DNA of 64,000 nt. It comes from Bryopsis sp. KO-2023 (lineage: Eukaryota > Chlorophyta > Ulvophyceae > Bryopsidales > Bryopsidaceae). Location of the stretch: the NCBI GenBank assembly GCA_030272585.1, contig BSYQ01000003.1, positions 806,001 through 870,000 on the forward strand. Direction: 5' to 3'. The notes below the pieces were generated by a model that worked only from the letters and a program-made list of their open reading frames with translations, was not told where the DNA came from and searched no databases. Below, piece after piece: positions 1 to 10,660 of this stretch (position 1 is the first letter of the stretch; each line of letters starts with the position of its first letter). The position numbers and the translations under genes are program-made.

Positions 1-2214
1 TATCTTCTGTGGCCCCAATCATGCCTGTCTCCATGTCAGACTGGGATTCGATCAAAAAAAGTATGGTGGATTCTGTCTCTATCCAATCAGGGTCCCTGTG
101 ACCGGAATAGTAAGCGGAGGGGGTGGAATCCACAGTGGGAGTGATATGGACCACAGTATGAGGGTCCATAGTTTCAGGAAGCTCAGACAGGATTTGGAAT
201 ATATGGTTGAATAAAGTGAACGTGTGCCTCTCCAGCAGAACCTGCATCAGGAGCCCACCACAACAAGAGCAATGCTAAGGAAAATTTTAACAAGCCACCA
301 CTGTTACTGATCCATAACATGCAGAAGAGCCCTCATGTGTGAAACCATTAATGTACTGGAGAGGATTTTACGCTCCATCCCCTCAACACACCTCCAGGGC
401 TTTAGCATTGCCTGTTGCAGCGAAGCCCATAGCAACCGAAACAAGATTGGAGTCTCTGAAAGCAGCGAATGCGGCATCGCTGTAGCCGCCCTTGGTGATC
501 AGCACGAAGGTTTCCAGACGGTCCAAGGCCCCCAGCAGTTTCAATCGATACTTCACAAACACTGCCGATTCGCTCCCATCCATCGGAATCTCATCGAGAC
601 CATCTCTGCCAACACAATAAAACCTATTTTAAGTACCAGGAAATCTATAACGAAATGCAATCTGGTGTTCCGACAAAACCATTCTTCAAAACCCAATCAC
701 CACCTCTAATCTTTTCCCTACCCAAGCCACCATCTTCTGACTTTGGTGATGCGTACCCACAACATAGCTCGGTTTGTTTCAGCCCATATTCCAGCAAAGC
801 CCGCTCCTCAGGGTAGTCCTCAGCTGCCCGTTCCAAACACTGGCTCACCACCCACTGCCTGTCCTTTATCTGATCCAAATTCGAGGCCATGTTTTCATGA
901 CTGACTGGGTGCAGACTCCACAAGCCTCGGTAGACCTGATCAGTCCCCAGCCCATGTTCTTTCGCCAATTCCAGAGCTTCTTCTTCACAACCCTTCCTCA
1001 ACAAAATATCCAGCATTTGTTGAGGGGTCTGTTCAATCAACATGTGCAGCTCACCCTCCCAAGAGTCATTGCTTTAAAACGAAAGAAAAAAGATGGTCAA
1101 ATCCAGACAAATCGAGGGAAAATTGCTAAGACAAATCTAAAACGAATGCTTGACAGCGAACAAACCTGGATGCGCTCATGACAGGCTCCATGGAGATCAG
1201 TCGATGAACGGAGTGGCTGCAAACACTAGCTAAGTTTGGTGGATACACAAAAACCTCCCTGGCAACGATGTCAAATCCAGGGAGAGCAACAAATATCATT
1301 TCGCCAGTGGTGGAAGCCACCGATAAAACGTTTTCACTCCACCACGCCACATGCTGAACCCCAGAAAGGCTCTGCTGCAAGTCGCTTGAATCAGCCATCT
1401 CAGGACCGATCAATTTCCCAGCATTCATCGACAGCACCTTCACAGTCCCAAAAGTGGGTGCGATCGCCACCAGCTCCCCATCTGGGGAAAAAGCCAAAGC
1501 GCATGCAGTCGATGATTTGGTTGCTCTTCCCCACAAGCTTCCCAAAAGCCCTTTTGATGGTTTTTTCCCGAAGGATTGAATAAAGGTTGCTCCCTTCCTG
1601 GAGAATTTCCAGATCGATACTGTCAAGCCTTGGAGGTTGTCAATGCTGGATTCCCCACCATTCCCCTCCCTGGCATCTTTTGGGCCATCCCCCACCACTA
1701 CGAAAATATCATTGTGGGCAGCCACCCCTCGAACGACTCCATGGTACGAAGCCACGTTAGCGACCTGTGCAGCGTCTCCCCCGTAGTCTACTGGGATCTC
1801 ATACACCTTGCCATTGATTCCGAACGCAAAAAGCTCGGTGAAAGTCACAAACGCCAGCCCCACGAGGCCACCTTGTCCTAAAGGAGTGCTACGCGCAACC
1901 TGCAGAGTCAAATCTTTGGAGAAGAGCCAGGTCGTCCCGCACTCCCCTCCAACAGCCAATAGGCGTCCACACGGCGACCAGCAGCAGCAAGAAATCCCAC
2001 CGCCCTCGTTGTTCTCTGAGGGTCTCCACGTGGAAAGCGATCGAATCGACTCGTTTTCGACCTGAAAAAGGTTGAGGACCGAAGCTTGGCCTTTGAAAAC
2101 TACAGCTAAGCGAGTCCCGTCCTTAGAGGAAGCAAAGATCGACTCGGGAGGACCACCGCTGGAGCTGCTCCGAAGAACGTGTGCACGAATCCGTTCGTAA
2201 ACGACGGGCGCCAT
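1..2214 (-). CDS. NBAS: NBAS/MIP2 homologue (NRZ/Dsl1 tethering complex), N-terminal part, runs off the window
   Basis: NBAS forms the NRZ (Dsl1-like) tether with RINT1 and ZW10 and captures COPI vesicles at the ER. Exons on the minus strand: 2214-1162, 1049-757, 605-392 and 241-1 (continuing outside the window); the phases 0, 2, 0 match across the three introns of 110-150 bp. Exon 1 (351 codons) is a degenerate beta-propeller with the NBAS_N blade pattern (CCWSPCGRLLAVGG; later LAFSPDGELVAIAP). The next exons match the Sec39 region: a helical stretch with EEALELAKEHGLGTDQVYR, then IKDRQWVVSQCLERA, a LLEYGL segment and the LFNHIFQILSELPETMDPH segment. The ATG at 2214 is chosen because the reading frame upstream of it shows no conservation. 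Assignment is by recalled family similarity; the family match is strong, the exact exon ends are inferred. Confidence 0.85.
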
Positions 2215-4200
2215 CGCGCGCAAACCCTGCGTGTGCGTCGATTGTTCACAGGTGGAGTTGGTCGGGTCTGTTTTCCTCCAGCAGAATGACGCAGCGAACG
2301 AGCGATGACGCTTCCATTGTAACGCCCCTCGGAACGGTCCCGTGCGGATCGTAACGCTCACGGGTGAAAACGAAATCAGAATGAAACTTTTGGCATAAAT
2401 TTGATGTGGCTCTGGACAGGGAGCGCAAATCCGATAGGGTGGACTCGTTGGGTGTCTACCAGAAGAGTGGTGGGTTAGGTGGATTGGTGGAGGAACAGAG
2501 TCGGAGTTCAAAAGGGTCTTTGGGGGATTGAGCGTCAGTGGAGAGTGTTTTCTTCCTTGAGTCTGCTCCTTGACACCGTCGCGGCCATGGTAAGGTTATT
2601 TTCTTTGGGGGGCGGGGGGCGGGGGGCGGGGGGTCCCCTCGCTCTTTTGGTATTTTGCGACTCCGGTCGTCGACGTCTCGGCAGGGGTTGTTTTATCGCT
2701 CATGAAGAGAAAAGAAAGGAGTGTTTGGCTTTCACAAGCCTTTCTAGAATTTTAGAAAGCATTTCGCTGAAACCTTTCGCCACTCGATTGAAAAAGTTAA
2801 ATCGATAAAGGAGTTAAAAATAAGCACAGAGCATAAATTGAAAATAAAATAAAAAAATTGTAACAATGAGCCTCAGAGGAAGGGCTCCTCCAGGACTCGA
2901 CCTCAATATCGGGCATCTTGAAAATTATATCAGTTTCTATAACTGGACCAAAAGAAAAACAGGAATGAAAAATACATGAACTAATCAAAAAAAATAGAAC
3001 AGTAAATAAATAGAATAGAACAGTAACTAAATAGAATAGAGCAGTGAATAAATAGAGTTTAAATGCTCCTCTTAAACTTCAGGATGAGGAAGCCGACACT
3101 GGTGGAGGTTCTCATCTAAGACTAAGATGTGTGAGATTTTTGTTTACGGCAGCAGACATTCTCCTCATTCTTTTCACCTTGATCATGATTTTATTTCGTT
3201 TGAGAAACTTGTATGTTCGATGGGTCAACAGAACATCGGCATATCATTTGCTGTACATGTGGGCTGGGAATTCATATATTTCATGGGGTTTTGTTACGGA
3301 ACCTGCTGTATTGTGGGTGAGGGCTGAACTGCAGGTCGAATAGAGGTTATATGATACAGGTTATCATGCATTAATATAGAAATAAGGGTCAAAATTGATC
3401 ATTCGAATGATAGGAGTTTCGCTTCAGTAGCAACTTGAACGGTTAGAAACCTGGAATTTGTTAGAAGCTTGTTTGTTTGGAGGGGAGCTTGGCAGCCTTG
3501 GATGGATATGGTACTGCTTTTATTATAGGGAATTGAATTGTACTGCTCTTTCAATGAGGATTTAATGGGATCAAAATGCTCATGTTGTGAGGCGTCCGGA
3601 AGGCCTAACCAAGATTTTTTGCTCAGGAAATTGCAGCAATAAAGATTCTTATTGAAAAGACTCTTGTTACAAATGACATTCGGAAGCCAATCATACCAAA
3701 AATTATCTTCGCATCAACAACAAAACTAGGAAGAGGGTCCCCCCCCCCCCCCTTTTTTTTTTTGGATTTGAAAACAAAACTACCTTTCTTTTAGAATCAT
3801 GAGGTCATCCCTAAAACATCTAGCATCCATTTAGTATATTCTTTAAAAAACATGTTCCTGTCTGTTGAGAAAAAAGGACCAAAAAACAACACCCCTCAAA
3901 ATGCTACCAATTTGGGTCAATACTGATAGCTCCCATGGATGAACGCAATTTTGAATTGCACGGTTTCCTACTTAAAATCACGATGACATCATTTTTCTGC
4001 TCTTTACTGTTGAAATTCTGCAACGATCCTCCAACTGTAGTTTGTGTATTTTCTTCACCTCTTCTTTCAGTTCTTTGAGATCTGGGCCCCCCCCCCCCCC
4101 CAAAAAAAAAAACCAACTGGAATACTCATATTCTGCATTATTTGGCATCAAAGGGTGCCTGGATTTCTTTTTAGAATTTGTTGACTCTTTTCCCTTCACT
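2215..4200. other. Intergenic region between NBAS and the MFS gene
   Basis: No supported gene. It contains the presumed 5' region of NBAS, A/T-rich simple sequence around 2810-3060, and two homopolymer junctions: C14 followed by T11 (3739-3763) and C15 followed by A11 (4087-4112). Short open frames here show no splice-consistent or family-like signal. Confidence 0.5.
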
Positions 4201-7200
4201 TCACTTTCCTCTCCTCCGGGTAACTATGAGCTCATCCTTTCCAAGGTCTCCAAACTTAGCAAAGGTGTTCAGCAGCAGCAGTGCAAGGATGCACGCACTT
4301 GCACCACCCATGAAACAACCCACGTTTCCAAATCCTCTGGATGAGGTTACGTCCGACAAGATGCCAGCAATAGCATTACTTGCCACAAGAGCAAAACCTA
4401 ACCCAATATCATAATAGAAAAACCGTCAGCTGACACAGCAACACAGGCTTTTTTGCAGGGAATATAGCTGCAGAAGATTTGATATTCCCATTCATTGCCA
4501 GACTCTTCAAAACATTAGTCCACAAAAAAGCTAGCCTGCCAAGAACTAATCCTTACCTAGAATGAAGTCGGTGACGGACCAAGCTGTTCCACTCAGTTTT
4601 CCGACTCCCTTCACTTCTCCTGTTGGCATATAGGAGCCCACCATGGACAAAGTGATGCTATGCGTCAAGGACATGTGCAGAGCCAAAAAAGCGGCACCCA
4701 ACCACATTCCTGCAAACGAAAGCAAGGTTGCTCAACTCCAGCTTGATTCGCAAACGATCCAAAAACAAGACACCAAAATTAAATCTTTCCTTCTCACCCC
4801 TGCTGCAGACATTGATTCAATATACAACACACATCTTCAAGAGAACGAATATTTTCCTTTTTGGAAAGAGAGGGCATCATATGTCTTCTACCGATGCACA
4901 GCAAATTGTCGCTCCAATAATATTTTTTTTTATTACTGCTTACCCCATCTGTTAGCGAAAAATGGCAGTCCAAAAACCAAATTCGCACATATCATCATCA
5001 CAAATCCCAAATTGAGCATCATGTTTCTGTAGGCCACTCCTTTTCCAGCTCTTTTTGCCAAGGGAGCCGTAAGCACCGCTTGAAGAGCCATTTGAACAAA
5101 GGTCAGAGATGCAATCTCAGTTTTCGGCATCACCTGAGTGGGGGGGAAAAACAAAAAAATGCGTTTCCTACAGGAACAACATGATGGATCGTTCGGAATA
5201 ACTGCAGGAAGATGCTTTCTCAAAAAAAGGTTTTGAAGAAGAGGATGGCACACCTGTTTGGCACGCAGCAGCAAAAAGGAAGCATCGAAACGAGCAAAGT
5301 AGAGAACGATTATGACGAACAGTGCTTGCCAGTACGCTGGCTGGAAACTCTTCAGCAACGCCTTTGCTTTAACAAAAAGGGATGTTTTCTCCACTTGCTC
5401 ACCCTCTGCACCCGCAGCCTTGTCTGAAAAAACATGACATTCAAGCGGCTCCAGATGTCAGAGCCTAAACTAACAAAAAAAAAAACGGCACAAAATGCTA
5501 ACAGAAGCACATGGAATTGGCTTACCGTCTTTCTTCTTGGATCCTCCCCTGACCAGATCCTTCTTGAAATTCTGATACACCAACACATGCACCATTAAGA
5601 AAAAACCCCTGCTGATTAGTTACGATTTTCCGCTTGTACTTTAATGGACAAGCAGAAAATCTCCAATTTCAACAAAAAATATACCTCCAGGATGGGGAAA
5701 GGTATGCTTCTTATTAAATCGGGCGAAAGAGTCGACAGAATACATATAGACATTGCCATTGTTGGCCAATTGAGTATATCAACCCACCGTGAGGAGCCAA
5801 GCCAATGCTAGACATGGTGGAACGGATGCCGCTGCAAACGTCAAGATGAAGTTTTGCCCAGTTGCTGTGAAAACTGCTGCTGCAGTACTCGATCCGATGA
5901 GGGCCCCTGCTGTTGCCAGCGATTGACGCAATCCTAGCCACCCAAAAAACAAATTCACTACATCACTAATTTAAAGCAGAGCTCGCAGTTGCTGCCCGTT
6001 CATCTTTCCCAGATAATGTCACACGACTGCCTAGTTTTCAACGGTCAATGGGAACGAGATGCTGTTGCGGAATGTGCAACTCTACAGTGGGGTTATGATT
6101 TCATGTTTTCTCCATGAGACGATTTGGACCAATAGGATATGCATGGATATGCATGCCCTTACCGTATGCTGCATCCGGGGAGTCCCCCGATTCTTTAGCC
6201 AATTCGTTCATCACTGCTTTTGTGGGGGCCTCTCGAATGCCTTTGCTGAGGCGGTCCAGAAGCTTCCCCGCAACGATCCAATACAAACACACGGTGGTTC
6301 CGAACATCGCCGAGACAGAGTAGGATAAGGCAAACATAGGTTTGCAAAACAGCGTCAGAAACACGCCGAAAATGACCACCCGGATTTGAGATCCGACGAT
6401 GTCCCCCACGATGCCACTCACTCCTTTCGCAAGCTGGGCCAGGAATTGGGCGATTCCTTGGATGGCTCCAATCTACAGCACAGAGCATCAACTGATGGTC
6501 TTATTCATGATCATATCTTAAAAATATGGGAAAATGCAGCCAGCCAAATTGCTGAAATAGGCGAAAACAATAGGATGAGGGAGAATTAAAACTGAATGAC
6601 GGCATGTGGTGTGCTCAGAATTTGATTGAGTTGATGAGAAATCTGTGCTGGAGAACGAATTGTGGTTTGTTTCAACCATTTCGACTGTCAGAAGGGATTA
6701 GTCATGCGGGTATGACTAAACCCCCGTCACAGAAACAGAGAGTACGACTTTTACGCTTCCGGAATAAAATAGTCAAGAGTTGACGTTTTAACTTCCGAAA
6801 CGTCAACTAGACGACCTACGCAAGGTCTGTTCGATTCTGGAATCAACAGAGCGAACAGCGCAGAAATATTCGAAAAGAAAGTCGATCGGCCCCTACCTTG
6901 GTGTTGCTCAGTCCCAGGACATCTTGCATATAGATCGGAAGATAAGTGTCGTGGATCAACGTCGCCACCGAGCAGAGCATCTGTCCGGTAGCTAACGCGA
7001 ACAGCTTCGTGTTGCACTCCGCGTTCGAAAACACTTTGAAAAATCCCGAGGTCGACTCATCGCTGGATCCCATGGGCTCCGATCCGGCGGCGTCCTGCGA
7101 GGAAGCTCGCAAGACGAACCCTCCATCGCCTCGCCGCTTGTGAATGTTCGCATCGTTTGGCGCTCGTGCAATAACATCACTTCCGGGATTTCGACAGTCC

Positions 7201-7346
7201 CCGGGTGACGTTCGCAACTTGCGAAGCGTTAACCTAGGTTGGCGGGCGGACGCGAAGAGGGGAGACTTCAGTCGACACGCGTTGGATCGTATCGGAAGCG
7301 CTCGACAGGTGCCTCTCAGGGGCGTCGTGTTTATTGCGAAACTCAT
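4201..7346 (-). CDS. Major facilitator superfamily transporter, plastid- or organelle-targeted candidate
   Basis: Eight exons on the minus strand: 7346-6897, 6472-6163, 5933-5788, 5571-5526, 5423-5254, 5133-4944, 4709-4557 and 4397-4201; every phase joins and the product is 553 aa. It is a polytopic MFS permease. The loop between TM2 and TM3 carries DRLSKGIREAP, like the RxGKGIRxxPRDAL motif of bacterial-type MFS transporters, followed by the AAYGLRQSLATAGALIGS helix typical of the same group. The first ~100 residues are Ser/Arg/Thr-rich and nearly free of acidic residues, which looks like a transit peptide, so a plastid envelope location is possible. A central charged linker (KKDLVRGGSKKKDG) separates the two six-helix halves. 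The substrate is unknown. An in-frame ATG lies further upstream (7484); 7346 is preferred because the presequence-like composition starts there. Confidence 0.82.
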
Positions 7347-7977
7347 CGGCGTAGCTCGGGGTTGGAACGCGGTTGACGACCAGGACGGGGGTGATGTTGA
7401 TATCTGACGATTTTTCGCACATCCAAGACGGACGCTCAGGTACGCGTGCGACGTGGCATGGGACACCCTCGGTCCAGTCCGCACACAGAAAGCGCATCCC
7501 TTCCATTCATCGGCTACATCTCAGACAATGTGTAATTTCAGACAGTGTGTTATTTCATGTGTGGCATTGTGAGGGTGACAGGAAGTGGTGTCGTTTTTTT
7601 TTCACTTTTGCTGATCCAAAAGTGCCCCTAAATTTGGCTGTTTCGTCTTGTTGTGGCCGTTTTCTGGCTCCAAGATTTTCTTACAGAAAAACGTTTCAGC
7701 CCTTTTGTGGCCCCAAATATTGCCAGGCAAATTTTGGGGGGGCATAGTGGGCCACGAAAAACACACTGGTGATGGCCTGTTTTTGTCTTCTTGTAATTAT
7801 CAGGTATGGGTTTAATTTCATGTTTGTTTGAAATACAAAGGTACAAAAGCCAATCAACTAATTCACTTTCTCCACAAATCCCGACGCAATCATGATGAAA
7901 ACACAAGAAACACACTCCTGCCAAAAACGCAACTCCTCCAAGCAGGAGTGTCCGTATCGAGGAGAGCCTGTGCAAAT
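7347..7977. other. Short intergenic region upstream of the MFS gene
   Basis: About 630 bp between the MFS start codon and the RRP36 stop codon. I see no gene. It should hold the MFS promoter and the RRP36 3' UTR. Confidence 0.5.
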
Positions 7978-9884
7978 TTATCCACCCCGCCGCTTGGATG
8001 GAATGAGTCTGTGATCCTTGGACGCCTTTTTTTTCCGCATCTTGGCCATGTATTTGTCCAGATTTCCACTCTCCTGCAATTCCTTGAACTTCTCCACCAG
8101 TTCCCTCTTTTTCTTCTCGCCCTTTTTCAAGTAGAAAGGTCGCTTGCCACCCTTGACAGCCTCCATCTCCCCCGCCTGCACAGAAAGCAATATCACTCCA
8201 ACAATTAACTCATGTAGTTCATCCAAAAAAGAGACAATTGAATTGACTTGCCATTCAAACTGCTGGAATCTGCTACAGCCGCAGTGACTTGACAAAACAT
8301 CACTGCAGTTTTCCCACTAGGAGCAAAGTCGAGACACGAAAAAGACAAATCCACAGCCAGATTCGCTGTGGAATATTATATTTGTTGACGAACATAATAT
8401 ATTTTATTATATATTAAATATTACATATTTAGAATGTTTATTTATTTTATGTCTATATGTTTATTTTTGGAAAAATCAGCCAGTCCTGAGGCTTATTGAA
8501 TGGATTCCACGAAAACAACAATAAATCTGAGGACGCCAGAAGTACCCATGTGCTTCTTAGCCACAGTCTGACATACCTTCAATTCTCGGCTCAGGCTTTC
8601 CTTCTTTCTCCGGATCTCCTCTTCCCTGATCATTCCCCGAACTTTTCTCAATTCATCCCTCAACCCTTGCTTGGTTTCCTCGTTTTTGCTTTTCTGTGTG
8701 CAGAAGTAACCAAAAACTGCAGTCAGTCAACAAGATCACGAAAAAATGTCCGCTACTATTTGACCTCAACCTTTCTTAGCAGAAATCAAGATTGTTGCAT
8801 CCGTTTTCCTGAACATTTAGACATTGATATTCCTCACTGGCTTTTCCACTTTGTTTTTTCACTGTCGGAAACTTTGATTTTTCAATCCTACTAGTAAAAG
8901 AATGAGGATATTATTTCAGGGAAATTACCTTCAATTTCTTCTTGATTTGCTCCTCTTCGTCAGGGAGATGCTCATCGTAAAGGAAAGAGTACTGCTGCCT
9001 GAATCGACTGACGTCATAATTTCCAGCCAACGACTGAAACCTCGGATCTTTTCCCATCCTGAAGACATTTCAAATTCAACAACAATGCAAAGGCGATTCA
9101 GCGTTTCAACCACCAACATCGCTTTCCATAAACGGCCTCGATCACATGTGTCCAGCAAATGAAGGAAAGCGTTGGTTGTTTATGCCTCCTCACCCACTTT
9201 TTCTTCCCAGTTCCTTCCAGGACGTTTCGAAAGCGTGAAATTGGTCGCTTCGACGACATCTCTAGAGGTCGATTCTTGTTGGCCCTCTTAACCTTGTGAG
9301 CTTTTTTTCGCACTTTGACGGACTTCTCCCCTGTGGATCGCAGCTTTTCCAGGACTTCAAACGGAACATTCGATATCTGGAAAACAAAATCCACTAAAAA
9401 AGTTGAAATCGTCTGACAAAACTCAACACCCCACACAAACAGCTGCCAGCCTGCTCTATCGTGGCCTGTTAAAAAAATATTTTGAATCCCAATTTCAATT
9501 TTTATGGTTGGTGATCTTTTTGTCCAAACGGAGCCATCACACAAAACACACATCTGGCCAATCCAACATGGAAGTGCTTGCCACCACATGATGTATTCCA
9601 CTTCTCATGATTTCAATTCTGCAACAATCTGTTACCCCGTCTGAGAGATTTCCATCGCCCTCTCGGTCATCCTCATGGTCGTCCAATGAACTCGGGGCTT
9701 CCTCTTCAAAGGTCGGGTCTGGCTGCTGATATGCAGAGTTTTCGACCGGTTCTGGTTGCGGATATGCAGAGTTTTCGACCAGTTCTGGCTCCGAGGCCTC
9801 TTCCCCTCCACTTTCGAAATCGCTGATGCTTTCCAGCTCTTCACTATCCCCCGTCAGGGAGTCGACATCCGGTCTAGAAACCAT
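7978..9884 (-). CDS. RRP36: rRNA biogenesis protein RRP36
   Basis: RRP36 is a nucleolar factor needed for early cleavages of pre-rRNA on the way to 18S rRNA. Five exons on the minus strand: 9884-9636, 9376-9198, 9058-8929, 8693-8577 and 8175-7978, giving 290 aa with consistent phases. The first exon is a long acidic tail (Glu/Asp/Ser-rich with two near-identical ENSAY.QPEP units), usual for this family. The conserved core follows: NRPLEMSSKRPISRFRNV, then KDPRFQSLAGNYD, a charged coiled-coil, and the C-terminal signature with KRPFYLKKGEKK, FKELQESGNLDKYMAK and KKASKDHRLIP. The LTR retrotransposon begins only 248 bp upstream of this start codon, so it lies in or next to the promoter. Confidence 0.88.
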
Positions 9885-10131
9885 TTGCAGCAGGAATGGC
9901 AGGATCGAAATGGAAGGGCTATATTTTCAACAATGTTTGCTTGGCGGACAACTATGGCATTTATCGAATCTGCAGCCAGAATCGAAAAGATTTTTTTTTC
10001 TACCCATGTTTGTACTTCCAGAGAAAAACTGGGAAACACCAAAGGAGCCAGCAATACTCTCACCACCTGGCCAGTGTTGGGGTGGTAATCAGCCAGCGTG
10101 CTCAGGATTGCTGTTGATATAATTCTCAGAG

Positions 10132-10458
10132 TGTTGTTACTGGAAGAACGAGCCTTCCGCAAAAAAAGTCTTACAACAAAAAGACAACCCCGAACTCCCG
10201 TTCACAGACTTTCCTTCCCGACTCACTCAACTCTCACACTTCCTCCACTGACTCATACCTCGTACTTCTAACGTGAAACCCCTACTGCCATGGGGCCTCT
10301 CACCCGCACTGACCAGTCGATTCAACACATTTGACATCGCTCTCAGAGTCAAATCGTGTGGTAGTACTTTCATTAGAAATGAGTGTCCGTTGTGTGGATT
10401 TGTTGATGTGACGCTCTTATGTCTGTCTTTCAGTACTTGTGTTCTACCCGGTCCAACA
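10132..10458 (-). repeat. 3' LTR (left copy)
   Basis: 327-bp long terminal repeat, identical to the copy at 16730-17056. Since the element points leftward, this is its 3' LTR. No strong polypurine tract adjoins it; the bases just inside (10459-10490) are only moderately purine-rich on the coding strand. Confidence 0.93.
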
Positions 10459-10660
10459 CGCTTCACTGCCTCAAACCTCCGAAAAAGTTCGACTCGTGGT
10501 AGAAGAAACTAATATCCTCACTTCCACACCAGTGTAGCCTTCTCCTACACTGTGTTTCATCAGAAAAAAAAACATCCCTCACCGGATGGAAAAGAAACCT
10601 TCTCTCCTCCGTTTACTATGTCTTCTGGTCCTACCTATTCTCTCATCACCACCATTCTAC

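Noticed and set aside
9854..10162. Minus-strand 102-codon frame upstream of RRP36, partly in the LTR
   Set aside because: It starts inside the LTR and has no family-like motif; more likely promoter and LTR sequence than an exon.
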